From Actinoplanes sichuanensis (GTDB lineage: Bacteria > Actinomycetota > Actinomycetes > Mycobacteriales > Micromonosporaceae): a stretch of DNA of 64,000 bases. Under the pieces are notes generated by a model that saw nothing but the letters and a program-made list of their open reading frames with translations, did no database searches and was not told where the DNA came from. Shown here one piece after another: positions 1-7,389 of this stretch; position 1 is the stretch's first letter; each line of letters starts with the position of its first letter. The position numbers were made by a program, and so were the translations under genes. The DNA lies in the NCBI RefSeq assembly GCF_033097365.1, contig NZ_AP028461.1:1736001-1800000 (forward strand), read 5' to 3'.

Positions 1-249
1 GACGACGTGGCCGCGCTCAAGCAGGGCGACGGCGGGGCGATCTTCATCCACGGCAGTGCGGAGCTGGCCCGGCGGTTGTCCGACGCGGGCCTGATCGACC
101 GCTACCACCTGCTGGTCTTCCCGGTGCTGTTGGGTGCGGGCAAGAGCCTGTTCGGGCGGGTCGACCGGGACAAGCACATGCTGACGCTGCGCGAGTCGCA
201 GAGTTACGCCAACGGCATCCTGAAGCTGATCTACGACGTGCGGCGCTGA
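1..249 (+). CDS. Dihydrofolate reductase-family (RibD C-terminal-like) protein, 3' part
   Basis: C-terminal 82 codons of a gene that begins before the window; the frame is open from base 1 and ends with TGA at 247-249. The residues GGAIFIHGSAELARRL and the stretch FPVLLGAGKSLFG are the characteristic end of small RibD C-terminal-domain proteins, NADPH-binding reductases related to dihydrofolate reductase. In actinomycetes these stand-alone proteins (usually about 180-200 residues) have unknown substrates. The gene converges on the AraC-type regulator and the two share 19 bp at their 3' ends. Family assignment is good; substrate cannot be said. Confidence 0.8.
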   Translation, partial: DDVAALKQGDGGAIFIHGSAELARRLSDAGLIDRYHLLVFPVLLGAGKSLFGRVDRDKHMLTLRESQSYANGILKLIYDVRR

Positions 250-869
250 TCCCGCTCGTCGGCGAGTTCCAGGGCGATCGGGCCGCCGGCGCCCTCCCGT
301 AACTGCCGGACCGTGCGCCCGACATACGACCGCAGCGCCCGGGCCAGGTGCGGCTCGTCGAAGTAGTCCAGTTTGGTGATCACGTCGCCGGGCGGGGCGC
401 CGCCGGCCAGCAACTCGGCCGCGGTACGGGCCCGCTCGATCTGCCGGACCGCGCCCCTGGTCAGGCCGGTCGCGGCGCGGAACCGGCGCTCGACGGTACG
501 CCCGGACACATCCGGCTGCGCGCCGCGCAACACCTCGGCGACGAGCGGATCGCGGACCACGATCCCGGCCCGGACCAGCCGCTCGACGAGGGCTTCGGCG
601 TCGTCGGGGCCGGGTGTCTCCCAGCGGCCGCCGTCCAGCCGGAACGTCCGGCGGGAGGTGTCGGGCAGCTCGATGCCCCCATCGACGAGGGCGGCGGTGG
701 GCAGCGCCCGCAGTGAGGTGCCGACCGCGAACTCGATGCCGGTGAAGGTCGCGTCCTCCGGCACCGGGGCCGTGCCGGTCCGGGTCTCCGGGCCGGTGAC
801 GGCGGCGAACGACCGGCCGGCCCGCGCCCAGAACACCAGGCCCCAGTGCACCCCGGCGACCGAGGTCAT
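231..869 (-). CDS. AraC-family transcriptional regulator
   Basis: 212 residues if started at the ATG at 869, which has GAGGGG eight bases upstream; an upstream in-frame start at 953 has no such site. The last ~100 residues carry the AraC two-helix-turn-helix domain: VSGRTVERRFRAATGL is the first recognition region, and a Y-F-DEPHLARALRSYVG segment matches the second HTH. The N-terminal ~100 residues are a short sensor region with no motif I recognise. It converges with the DHFR-like gene, and such pairs are common in actinomycetes, but no operator or target is visible. Confidence 0.8.
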   Translation of the reverse strand: MTSVAGVHWGLVFWARAGRSFAAVTGPETRTGTAPVPEDATFTGIEFAVGTSLRALPTAALVDGGIELPDTSRRTFRLDGGRWETPGPDDAEALVERLVRAGIVVRDPLVAEVLRGAQPDVSGRTVERRFRAATGLTRGAVRQIERARTAAELLAGGAPPGDVITKLDYFDEPHLARALRSYVGRTVRQLREGAGGPIALELADERDQRRTS

Positions 870-968
870 CTCGGTGACCCCTCGGCTCGTGCTGGTCCAC
901 ACGCTGTCGACCCACGGCGAGTCGGATCGGCGTGACCCGAAGAGCAACCCCACGGACCGAAGGGTACG

Positions 969-1676
969 TCAGCCGACCGCCGTGCCGACCAGGGTGCCGA
1001 TGCCGTAGGTGACGGCCATGCCCGCCGCGCCGCCGACAACCAGCCGGGCCACCGCACGGCCGGGGCGGGCGCTGCCGAGGCGGGCACTCAGGTAGCCGGT
1101 GGCGGCCAGGGCGACGATGACCATCACGAACGTGGCGAGCACCCGGACATCGGGCGGCGGCAGCAGGATCGCACCCAGCGGCAGCAGCGAGCCGACGGTG
1201 AACGCCACCGCCGAGGCCGCGGCCGCCTGCCACGGGCTGGTCAACTCGTCCGGGTCGAGGTGTAGCTCCACGTCGGCGTGCGCGGCGAACGCGTCCCGGT
1301 CGGTGAGCTCCCGGGCCACCTGGCGGGCGGTCGCCGCGCTCAGGCCCTTGGCCCGGTACAGCTCGATCAGCTCTTCGAACTCCTCGTCCGGGAACTCGGC
1401 CAGCTCGGCCCGCTCCTTGTCCAGCAGGGCCCGCTCGGTGTCGCGCTGGCTGCTCACCGACACGTACTCACCCAGGGCCATCGACACCGCCCCGGCGACC
1501 AGCCCGGCCAGACCGGCGGTCGCGATCGGCCCGGTCGCGGTGGTCGCTCCGGCCACGCCGATCACCAGGCCGGCGGTCGACACGATGCCGTCGTTGGCGC
1601 CGAGAACTCCGGCTCGCAGCCAGTTGAGCCGCCCGGACACGGCCGCGTCGTGCGGCTCGCCAGGATGCAGGACCAC
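969..1676 (-). CDS. VIT1/CCC1-family membrane protein (iron/manganese transporter-like)
   Basis: 235 residues with a GTG start at 1676 preceded by GGAGGG. The N-terminus has the family hallmark GANDGIVSTAGL (about residues 26-37), then two membrane helices with SMALGEYVSVSSQRD, a charged cytoplasmic region (about 80-145, rich in E/D and therefore a plausible metal-binding section), and three C-terminal membrane helices. Plant and yeast relatives move Fe2+ or Mn2+ into vacuoles; bacterial members are presumed to export or sequester these ions. No metal-responsive operator is visible upstream. The flanking genes do not indicate a pathway. Confidence 0.85.
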   Translation of the reverse strand: MVLHPGEPHDAAVSGRLNWLRAGVLGANDGIVSTAGLVIGVAGATTATGPIATAGLAGLVAGAVSMALGEYVSVSSQRDTERALLDKERAELAEFPDEEFEELIELYRAKGLSAATARQVARELTDRDAFAAHADVELHLDPDELTSPWQAAAASAVAFTVGSLLPLGAILLPPPDVRVLATFVMVIVALAATGYLSARLGSARPGRAVARLVVGGAAGMAVTYGIGTLVGTAVG

Positions 1677-1797
1677 GATCCCTCCTCACCGGGCCGCGCG
1701 CCGAGTGCCGCTCGACGAACAGCGCCTCCTCGGCCGATCCACCGCCCGCCTGTTCAAGCGCGATGATCCGCGGTGGATTCCCGGATCCGGAAGGGTC

Positions 1798-2397
1798 TCA
1801 CGACCCGGCGACGGCCGTGATCGCCCCGTGCGGCCGGTGCGCCGGGTCGTCGGCTCGCAGCAGCCGCTCCACCTCGGTGAATCCGGCCGCGGTGAGTCGG
1901 TCGCTCAATTCACCGGGCGGCCATCGGTACGCCGTGGTCACCTTGTGGTCGAACGGGCCGAGCTCGTCACCGGTGAAGAAACCGAGCACCAGCTTGCCGC
2001 CCGGCGCGAGCAGACGGTGGAAGGAGGCGAGCACCCCGTCCAGGTCCGGCGGCGGCAGGTGGATCGTGGAATACCAGGCCAGGATGCCGGTGATCGAGGT
2101 GTCGGCGAACGGAAGGTCGGTCAGCGAGCCGAGCCGGTAGTCCCCGTCCGGATAGGTCGCCCGGGCATGCTCGACGAACTCCGGCGTCAGATCGACACCG
2201 ATCGCCTCGGCGCCGCGCGAGCGCAGGTGGGCGGTTATGTGGCCGGGCCCACAGCCCAGGTCGAGCACCGGGCCGGGGCGCCCGGTCAGGTGCCGGCCGA
2301 TCAGTGCGAGGTCGTCGGCGTGCACCTTGTCCTCGGCGCCGAACAGGTCGATGTAGAGGCCGGCGACCGAGCCGTACGCCTCGCGGACGTGATCCAT
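1798..2397 (-). CDS. Class I SAM-dependent methyltransferase
   Basis: 199 residues. The glycine-rich SAM-binding motif I, VLDLGCGPGHI, lies at residues 44-54, followed by an acidic residue in GVDLTPEFVEHA (motif II) and a later TGILAWYSTIHLP segment, the usual order in the UbiE/ubiquinone-type superfamily. The ATG overlaps the TGA of the upstream TetR gene by one base, so the two are co-translated. Co-transcription with a repressor whose operator lies by the flavoprotein promoter suggests a joint response, but the methyl acceptor is unknown. Confidence 0.8.
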   Translation of the reverse strand: MDHVREAYGSVAGLYIDLFGAEDKVHADDLALIGRHLTGRPGPVLDLGCGPGHITAHLRSRGAEAIGVDLTPEFVEHARATYPDGDYRLGSLTDLPFADTSITGILAWYSTIHLPPPDLDGVLASFHRLLAPGGKLVLGFFTGDELGPFDHKVTTAYRWPPGELSDRLTAAGFTEVERLLRADDPAHRPHGAITAVAGS

Positions 2398-2933
2398 CAG
2401 CGCAGAGCCCTCCGGGCCGTGGCGAGCAGGTGGTCGCGCAGCGTCTCGTCGTCGAGGGCGGCCAGTCGCGGGTCCGACCCGGCGATCATCAGGCCGCCGC
2501 TGACCAGGCTCACCGCGACCCGGGTGGTGTCGTCCGGGTCGGGGCCGGTGAGCAGGTCCTGCAGCTGTTCGATGACGCCGATCGCGGGATGCCGGCGGAC
2601 CAGCTGGTTGACCATCGGATCGAAGGTGAGGGCGGCCGCGATCCGGCGGTTGCGTACCACCAGGTCGATGATCCCGGTCAGGGCGGCCTTGCGGCGGGCG
2701 GCCGGGGTGCGGCGGAGCCGGGCGACCTCGGCGATCGGGGCCAGCTCCGCCAACGGCGGGCCGATGACGGCCAGGACGATCTCCTCCTTGGCCGGGAACT
2801 GGTGATAGACGGCCGCCTTCGTGACTCCCAACCGGTCGGCGATCATCTGCAGCGACGTGCCGGTCACGCCGTGCTCGGTGAACAGGTCCAGGGCCGCGGA
2901 CAGCAGTCGCTCCCGGGCACGTTTCTCGGCCAT
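2397..2933 (-). CDS. TetR-family transcriptional repressor
   Basis: 178 residues. The N-terminal HTH reads TSLQMIADRLGVTKAAVYHQF at about residues 26-46, a clear TetR signature, followed by a helical ligand/dimer domain. It is divergent from the flavoprotein gene with about 80 bp between them, and that gap holds two near-identical 14-18 bp inverted repeats, so it very likely represses both itself and the dehydrogenase. The downstream methyltransferase overlaps it by one base. The ligand may be a steroid-like or other hydrophobic compound if the dehydrogenase assignment is right; that is inference. Confidence 0.88.
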   Translation of the reverse strand: MAEKRARERLLSAALDLFTEHGVTGTSLQMIADRLGVTKAAVYHQFPAKEEIVLAVIGPPLAELAPIAEVARLRRTPAARRKAALTGIIDLVVRNRRIAAALTFDPMVNQLVRRHPAIGVIEQLQDLLTGPDPDDTTRVAVSLVSGGLMIAGSDPRLAALDDETLRDHLLATARRALR

Positions 2934-2961
2934 CGGATCACCCTATCGGCCCTTGCCTCAG

Positions 2962-3014
2962 GCTAGCCGCTCGGCTAGCTTTCCGACAACATCAAGATAG
3001 CCGTTCGGCTAGTC
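2962..3014. promoter_or_regulatory. Two TetR-type operators between tetR and the flavoprotein gene
   Basis: Site 1 (2962-2979) is GCTAGCCG-CT-CGGCTAGC, a perfect 8-bp inverted repeat. Site 2 (2998-3011) is TAGCCG-TT-CGGCTA. Their centres are 34 bp apart, about three helical turns, and they occupy almost the whole divergent promoter region. On the plus strand TTGCCT (2954-2959) and TAGCTT (2976-2981) could form a promoter overlapping site 1. Binding by the adjacent TetR protein is inferred from position. Confidence 0.75.
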
Positions 3015-3030
3015 GATGCGGAGGGGCGCC

Positions 3031-4635
3031 GTGTGGGATCGTGAAGTGGACGTGCTGGTCGTCGGCACCGGAGCGGCGGGTATGACGGCCGCCATCGCCG
3101 CCGCCGACAGCGGTGCCGAGGTGCTGATCGTGGAGAGCACCGCCAAGTGGGGCGGGACCACGGCGCTCAGCGGCGGCGGACTGTGGATGCCGACGCATCC
3201 GGCGATGGGCGGGACCGACTCGGTCGACAAGGCACTCACCTACATGGCGGCGGCCATCGGTGACGTCGGGCCGGCCAGTTCCCCCGAGCGTCGGCGGGCG
3301 TTCGTCGAGACGGTTCCCGAGGTGTACACGTTCCTCGAGAGACTCGGGGTGCGGTGGACGGTCGCCAAGGAGTACCCCGACTACTACCCGGACCGGCCGG
3401 GCGGCATGACCGGACGCGGAATCGAGGCCGAGCCCTTCGACACCCGGCGGCTCGGGGACTGGTTCGCCAGTTTCCGGGGGCGCGACAGCATCCCGGCTCC
3501 CCTCAAGACCGACGACGTGTGGCTGCTGTCCCGGGCCTGGTCCACGACCGGAGGTTTCCGGCGTGGGGCGAGATTCGTCTTCCGTACGATATGGGGGTTG
3601 GTCTCTGGGAAACGTCTCTTCGGGATCGGCGGCGCGCTGACCGCGAACCTGATGTCGGTGCTTCTCGAACAGGGCGTCGAGGTCCGGCTGAGCACACCGC
3701 TGACCGGGCTCGTCCGCGACGACGACGGCGTGGTGACCGGCGCGATCGTCGGCGACGGCACCCGCATCCGGGCGCGCCGCGGCGTGATCCTCGGCGGCGG
3801 CGGTTTCGCGCAGAACCCGCAATGGCGCAAGGAGCACCACGGGATCACCGGCTACAGCAGCGCCGCCGACGGTGACCTCGGCGATCCGATCCGCATCGCC
3901 CGGGAGGTCGGCGCGGAGGTCGCCCTGATGGATGACGCCTGGTGGGGCGCGTCGGTGCCGCTCGGCGACGGGCACCATCAGTTCGTGCTCTCCGAGCGGT
4001 CGATGCCGTACAGCATCGTCGTCGACCAGACCGGAGACCGGTTCACCAACGAGTCGGCCAGCTACATCGACTTCGGGCACGCGCTGCTGCAACGCGACAC
4101 CATTCCGGCGTGGCTGATCCTCGACACCAGGCACCGCCGGCGGTATCTGTTCAACGCTTTCCTGCAGGGCACCAAGAAGCTGCGGGCAGCGGGGATCGTC
4201 CGGTCGGCGGCGACCATCGAGGAACTCGCCGGGGTGCTCGACATCGAACCGGGGCGGCTGCGGGCCACCGTCGAGCGATTCAACGGGTTCGCCCGTCGAG
4301 GCGTCGACGAGGACTTCGGTCGGGGGCGCACGATCTACGACAACTACTACGGCGACCCGACCGTCAAACCGAACCCCAACCTCGGGACGATCGAGAAGGG
4401 GCCGTTCACCGCGGTGCAGCTCGTGCCCGGTGATCTCGGCACCAAGGGCGGGCTGCTCACCGACGCGGCGGGTCGTGTCCTCGACGTGTCCGGCGCGGTG
4501 ATTCCGGGCCTCTACGCGGCCGGTAACACGTCCGCGTCGGTCATGGGGCGGACCTATCCCGGGCCGGGATCGACGATCGCCCCGGCCGTGGTCTTCGGTT
4601 ACCTGGCCGGTCGCGACGCCGCGTCGAAGAGCTGA
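3031..4635 (+). CDS. FAD-dependent 3-ketosteroid 1-dehydrogenase-like oxidoreductase
   Basis: 534 residues from the GTG at 3031, preceded by GGAGGGG four bases upstream. An ATG at 3016 is in frame but abuts the operator and lacks a binding site. The N-terminus carries the FAD dinucleotide fold VDVLVVGTGAAGMTAAIAA. The C-terminus has GNTSASVMGRTYPGPGSTIA, where the Tyr-x-Gly-x-Gly matches the substrate tyrosine and glycine of KstD enzymes that introduce a 1,2 double bond into 3-ketosteroids. The length matches the family. It is controlled by the divergent TetR. No other steroid-degradation genes are present, so the substrate could be a different 3-keto compound. Confidence 0.8.
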   Translation: MWDREVDVLVVGTGAAGMTAAIAAADSGAEVLIVESTAKWGGTTALSGGGLWMPTHPAMGGTDSVDKALTYMAAAIGDVGPASSPERRRAFVETVPEVYTFLERLGVRWTVAKEYPDYYPDRPGGMTGRGIEAEPFDTRRLGDWFASFRGRDSIPAPLKTDDVWLLSRAWSTTGGFRRGARFVFRTIWGLVSGKRLFGIGGALTANLMSVLLEQGVEVRLSTPLTGLVRDDDGVVTGAIVGDGTRIRARRGVILGGGGFAQNPQWRKEHHGITGYSSAADGDLGDPIRIAREVGAEVALMDDAWWGASVPLGDGHHQFVLSERSMPYSIVVDQTGDRFTNESASYIDFGHALLQRDTIPAWLILDTRHRRRYLFNAFLQGTKKLRAAGIVRSAATIEELAGVLDIEPGRLRATVERFNGFARRGVDEDFGRGRTIYDNYYGDPTVKPNPNLGTIEKGPFTAVQLVPGDLGTKGGLLTDAAGRVLDVSGAVIPGLYAAGNTSASVMGRTYPGPGSTIAPAVVFGYLAGRDAASKS

Positions 4636-5003
4636 GCCGGCCGCCGGTCGCCGGCCAGCGCGGCGAAGGTCGCCAGCAAGGTGCCGATCAGGACGTCGAC
4701 CGCGATGACGAAGCTCCGGTCGGTGTCGGCCGGGGCCAGGACGACACCGATGATCACCGCCACCGCGGCGGCGATCACCATGCCGAGACGGGCGACCTGT
4801 CGAGTCGTCGGGCGGGTCGGGTCTCGGAGCATCGACACCACGATGGTCAGGGAGCCGGCCGAGCCCGCACCGCCGGTGATGATCATCGGGATGCCCAGGG
4901 CCTCGGCGCCCGATCCGATCGACGTGACGCCGGTCCACAGCAGCAGGCCGAAGATCACCACGGCGAGCGCGTGCAGGGCGATGGCGTTCCGCTTGTCCCG
5001 CAT
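4599..5003 (-). CDS. Small four-helix membrane protein, unknown function
   Basis: 134 residues from the ATG at 5003, which has AAAGGA seven bases upstream; a longer frame to 5132 starts in an Arg/Ala-rich stretch and is unlikely. Four hydrophobic segments are visible: ALHALAVVIFGLLLWTGV, IPMIITGGAGSAGSLTIVV, LGMVIAAAVAVIIGVVLA, and VIAVDVLIGTLLATFAAL, joined by short Arg/Asp-rich loops. Its 3' end overlaps the convergent dehydrogenase by 37 bp. I do not recognise a family. Confidence 0.65.
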   Translation of the reverse strand: MRDKRNAIALHALAVVIFGLLLWTGVTSIGSGAEALGIPMIITGGAGSAGSLTIVVSMLRDPTRPTTRQVARLGMVIAAAVAVIIGVVLAPADTDRSFVIAVDVLIGTLLATFAALAGDRRPAQLFDAASRPAR

Positions 5004-5046
5004 GAGCGGTCCTTTCGTCGCGAGGTCGCCGCGTCCAGTCCGCAGC

Positions 5047-5688
5047 CTACGCGCTGCGCTCGAGGCGGATCCAGCGACAGCTGTGGTCACCCCCGACGGG
5101 CGGCCCGGCCGGGGCGTAGCGGCCGTCCGCACCGTCGTGGTGGCCGTGCCCGATCCGGTAGCGGCCCGGGGGCACCGATGTGAGAGCGCCGATGTTGAGG
5201 AGTTCCGGCAGGTCCAGCTGATCCGGTGAGGAGCGGACCACCTCGGCGGCCGGGGCTGCGGCCCAGACCACGGCGACCCGGCCGGTCGGCAGATCGATCT
5301 CGCCGTCGTCGACCTCCCCGATCCGTGCGCCGGGTGTGGTGACGTGCCGGCGCGGGCCCTCGTGTTCGCGGCCGACCCAGGACCGCATGATCAGCAGGCC
5401 GTCGCCGGTCGTCGCGATCTCGGCGACACCGCCGCCGTCCATCTGCCAGACCAGTCCGCTGTGCCGGCCGTCCGGCCCGAACCGCAGCAGCCCGGCCTCC
5501 TCCTCGTCGTCGTCCGGAGAGAGGACGGCCTCGGCTCGCGCCAGATCACAGGCCGGGTCGAGCTGCCACTCGGCGTCGAAGACCGCGCCGGTCCAGTCGT
5601 CGAACGTCTCCGCCGCGCAGATCAGCAGCGGCCCACCCTCGTTGCCGATCCGGGCGACCCAGGAGAGCGAACCGGTGTTGTCGATCAC
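5047..5688 (-). CDS. Imm21-like putative immunity protein
   Basis: 213 residues, GTG start at 5688 with only a weak ribosome-binding site. The beginning LSWVARIGNEGGPLLICAAE with a following DW-G and a DPACDLARAEAV stretch resembles the Imm21 immunity family of actinomycete polymorphic-toxin systems, where a W-V-x-GGPL start and a D-Y-D-R-A-C block recur. The rest is acidic and beta-rich, ending with CRWIRLER. No toxin gene is adjacent, so this would be an orphan. The match is by eye and tentative; the alternative is an unassigned cytosolic protein. Confidence 0.45.
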   Translation of the reverse strand: MIDNTGSLSWVARIGNEGGPLLICAAETFDDWTGAVFDAEWQLDPACDLARAEAVLSPDDDEEEAGLLRFGPDGRHSGLVWQMDGGGVAEIATTGDGLLIMRSWVGREHEGPRRHVTTPGARIGEVDDGEIDLPTGRVAVVWAAAPAAEVVRSSPDQLDLPELLNIGALTSVPPGRYRIGHGHHDGADGRYAPAGPPVGGDHSCRWIRLERSA

Positions 5689-5772
5689 GCCGACACGCTA
5701 CCGCGGCGTCGAACCGGCCGGCCTCGGTGGCCAGAGTCGGGAGCGGGTTCTGCGGGCAGCTCCCAGGGCGGG

Positions 5773-6576
5773 TCAGCCCAGCTGTTTCGGGCCGAGGTAG
5801 CTGCCGCCGGTGGCGTCGATGACGTTGGCGGTCAGCCAGGCGCTGTCCGGGCCGGCCAGGAACGCGACGACGCCGGCGATGTCGGCCGGGGTGCCGACCC
5901 GCTCCAGGGCCTGACTGCCCGCGATCATCGCCTGGGCCTCCGGCCGGTCGAAGAAGAACGCGGTCTTGTCGGTACGGGTGGGGCCCGGTGCGACCGTGTT
6001 GACGGTGATGCCCCGCGAGCCGATCTGGTTGGCGACGTTGCGGGTGAGAGTCGCGATCGCGGCCTTGGTCATCGCGTAGGCCAACTCGCCCGGCAGCGCG
6101 ATCCGGGTGACGCCGGAGCCGATGTTGATGATCCGGCCGCCGTCGCCCATCAGCGGCAGCGCCTTCTGGATGAGGAAGAACGGCGCCCGCACGTTCACCG
6201 CGAAGAGCCTGTCGAACGCCTGCGGGCTCTCGCTGTCGATGCCGCCGTCGGAGTCGCTGATGGCGGCGTTGTTGACCAGGATGTCGAGTCGCGCCTGCCC
6301 GGTGCGGGCCCGCAGCTCGGCCTCGACGGCCCGGATCACGGTGTCGGCGTCACCGTCGACGCCCAGCTCGGCGCGGACCGGGAAGGCCCGGCCGCCGGCC
6401 GCCTCGATGGTGTCGACGGTGTCCTTGGCGGCCGCGTCGTTGCTCGCGTAGTGCACCGCGACCAGGGCGCCGTCGGCGGCGAGGCGCTCGCAGATGCCCC
6501 GGCCGATGCCCCGGGATCCGCCGGTGACCAGCGCGGTCCGACCGGCAAGCAAACTGTTTATCGTGTAAGCAGTCAT
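5773..6576 (-). CDS. Short-chain dehydrogenase/reductase (SDR)
   Basis: 267 residues from the ATG at 6576; the frame continues to a TTG at 6612 but the promoter falls inside that extension. It has the classical SDR elements: cofactor motif TGGSRGIGRG, the NNAA motif, an active-site Ser in NIGSGVT, and catalytic YAMTK. The end, FLAGPDSAWLTANVIDATGG, is typical of 3-oxoacyl-ACP reductase-like SDRs. A good -35/-10 pair places transcription at or next to the ATG, so the mRNA is probably leaderless. The divergent TetR gene and the palindromes over the promoter suggest it is the TetR target. The substrate is unknown. Confidence 0.85.
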   Translation of the reverse strand: MTAYTINSLLAGRTALVTGGSRGIGRGICERLAADGALVAVHYASNDAAAKDTVDTIEAAGGRAFPVRAELGVDGDADTVIRAVEAELRARTGQARLDILVNNAAISDSDGGIDSESPQAFDRLFAVNVRAPFFLIQKALPLMGDGGRIINIGSGVTRIALPGELAYAMTKAAIATLTRNVANQIGSRGITVNTVAPGPTRTDKTAFFFDRPEAQAMIAGSQALERVGTPADIAGVVAFLAGPDSAWLTANVIDATGGSYLGPKQLG

Positions 6577-6612
6577 GTTTATGTTATACACAGTTTCGCC
6601 GCGGAGCGTCAA
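6554..6612 (-). promoter_or_regulatory. SDR promoter with two TetR-type palindromes
   Basis: On the minus strand TTGACG (6612-6607), an 18-bp spacer and TATAAC (6588-6583) form a strong promoter; the expected start of transcription coincides with the SDR ATG at 6576. Palindrome A (6576-6590) is TGTTTA-TGT-TATACA, covering the -10. Palindrome B (6555-6571) is TGTTTA-TCGTG-TAAGCA, lying over the first codons. Both share the TGTTTA half-site, and the centres lie about 20 bp apart, consistent with two TetR dimers on nearly the same DNA face. Confidence 0.65.
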
Positions 6613-6632
6613 CCGAGATGTGAGGGATGTCG

Positions 6633-7310
6633 ATGAAAGCCATGGACCTGCTGTGGGGACGTGAGGCCAGGCGCAGCCGCGGACCCCGGCCGGTGCTCAC
6701 GGTCGCCCAGATCGCCGAGGCCGCCGTCGAGATCGCCGACGCCGAGGGGCTGCCCGCGGTGACCATGCAGCGGGTCGCGGCCCGGTTCGAGTTCACCGCC
6801 ATGTCGCTGTACCGGTACGTGCCCGGCCGTGCCGAACTGGTCGCGCTGATGATCGACAGCGCGCTGGGCGTGGCGCCCGAGGTCGGCACCGCGGACGGCT
6901 GGCGACCGGCGCTGCGCGAGTGGGCCGGCTGCCTGCGTGACGTGTTCCGGCGTCACCCGTGGATCGCCCAGGTCACCGTGCAGGCCCGCCCGATCGGGCC
7001 GAACGAGTTGAGCTGGCTGGAGCGGGCGGTCGCCGTCCTGGCCGGTGGTGGGCTCAGTGGGGGAGAGCGGGTGGACGCGGTCCTGGTCATCACCGGCCAC
7101 GTCCGCAATCAGGTCCAGGCCGAGGCCGGGATCGCCGCCGACGACGGGATCCATCTGGCCACGGCGCTGGCCGAGACGCTGCGCGAGCGGGCCGCCGACT
7201 TCCCGGCGCTGACCGAGGCGGCCGACGACGGCGCGTTCGGCCCGGATGACAACGACGGCTTCGGCTTCGGGCTGGAGTGCATCCTCGACGGGCTGGCCGA
7301 CCGCATGTAG
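6633..7310 (+). CDS. TetR-family regulator
   Basis: 225 residues from the ATG at 6633, where GAGGG lies six bases upstream; the ATG at 6627 is too close to that site. The HTH is LTVAQIAEAAVEIADAEGLP followed by VTMQRVAARFEFTAMSLYRYV, typical of the branch with a tetracycline-repressor-like C-terminal domain (W-R-ALREWAGCLRDVFRRHPW). It is divergent from the SDR gene, and the intervening palindromes are its probable operators. The downstream lipase is in the same direction but has its own palindrome-bearing leader. Confidence 0.85.
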   Translation: MKAMDLLWGREARRSRGPRPVLTVAQIAEAAVEIADAEGLPAVTMQRVAARFEFTAMSLYRYVPGRAELVALMIDSALGVAPEVGTADGWRPALREWAGCLRDVFRRHPWIAQVTVQARPIGPNELSWLERAVAVLAGGGLSGGERVDAVLVITGHVRNQVQAEAGIAADDGIHLATALAETLRERAADFPALTEAADDGAFGPDDNDGFGFGLECILDGLADRM

Positions 7311-7348
7311 CCGAGAAATGAAACCTCTGGGAACCCTCGGTTCGTCTG

Positions 7349-7364
7349 GTTACCGTCCGGTAAC
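7349..7364. promoter_or_regulatory. Inverted repeat GTTACCG-TC-CGGTAAC upstream of lipase
   Basis: A perfect 7-bp inverted repeat with a 2-bp centre lies 25 bp before the lipase ATG. The same heptamer arms, with a 13-bp gap, occur at 47990-48016 between the ROK repressor and a membrane-protein gene. It could be an operator or an mRNA hairpin near the ribosome-binding site GGAGG (7379-7383). No candidate binding protein is obvious. Confidence 0.45.
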
Positions 7365-7389
7365 ACAGCTGAGTTCCCGGAGGCCGTAC

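Noticed and set aside
3016..3030. ATG at 3016 as the start of the dehydrogenase
   Set aside because: It immediately follows the operator with no ribosome-binding site, while GTG 3031 has GGAGGGG at proper distance and gives the usual family N-terminus.
2992..4938. A 648-codon minus-strand frame opposite the ketosteroid-dehydrogenase-like gene
   Set aside because: Composition is Arg/Pro/Asp/Gly-rich shadow sequence, while the plus strand encodes a full FAD-binding protein.
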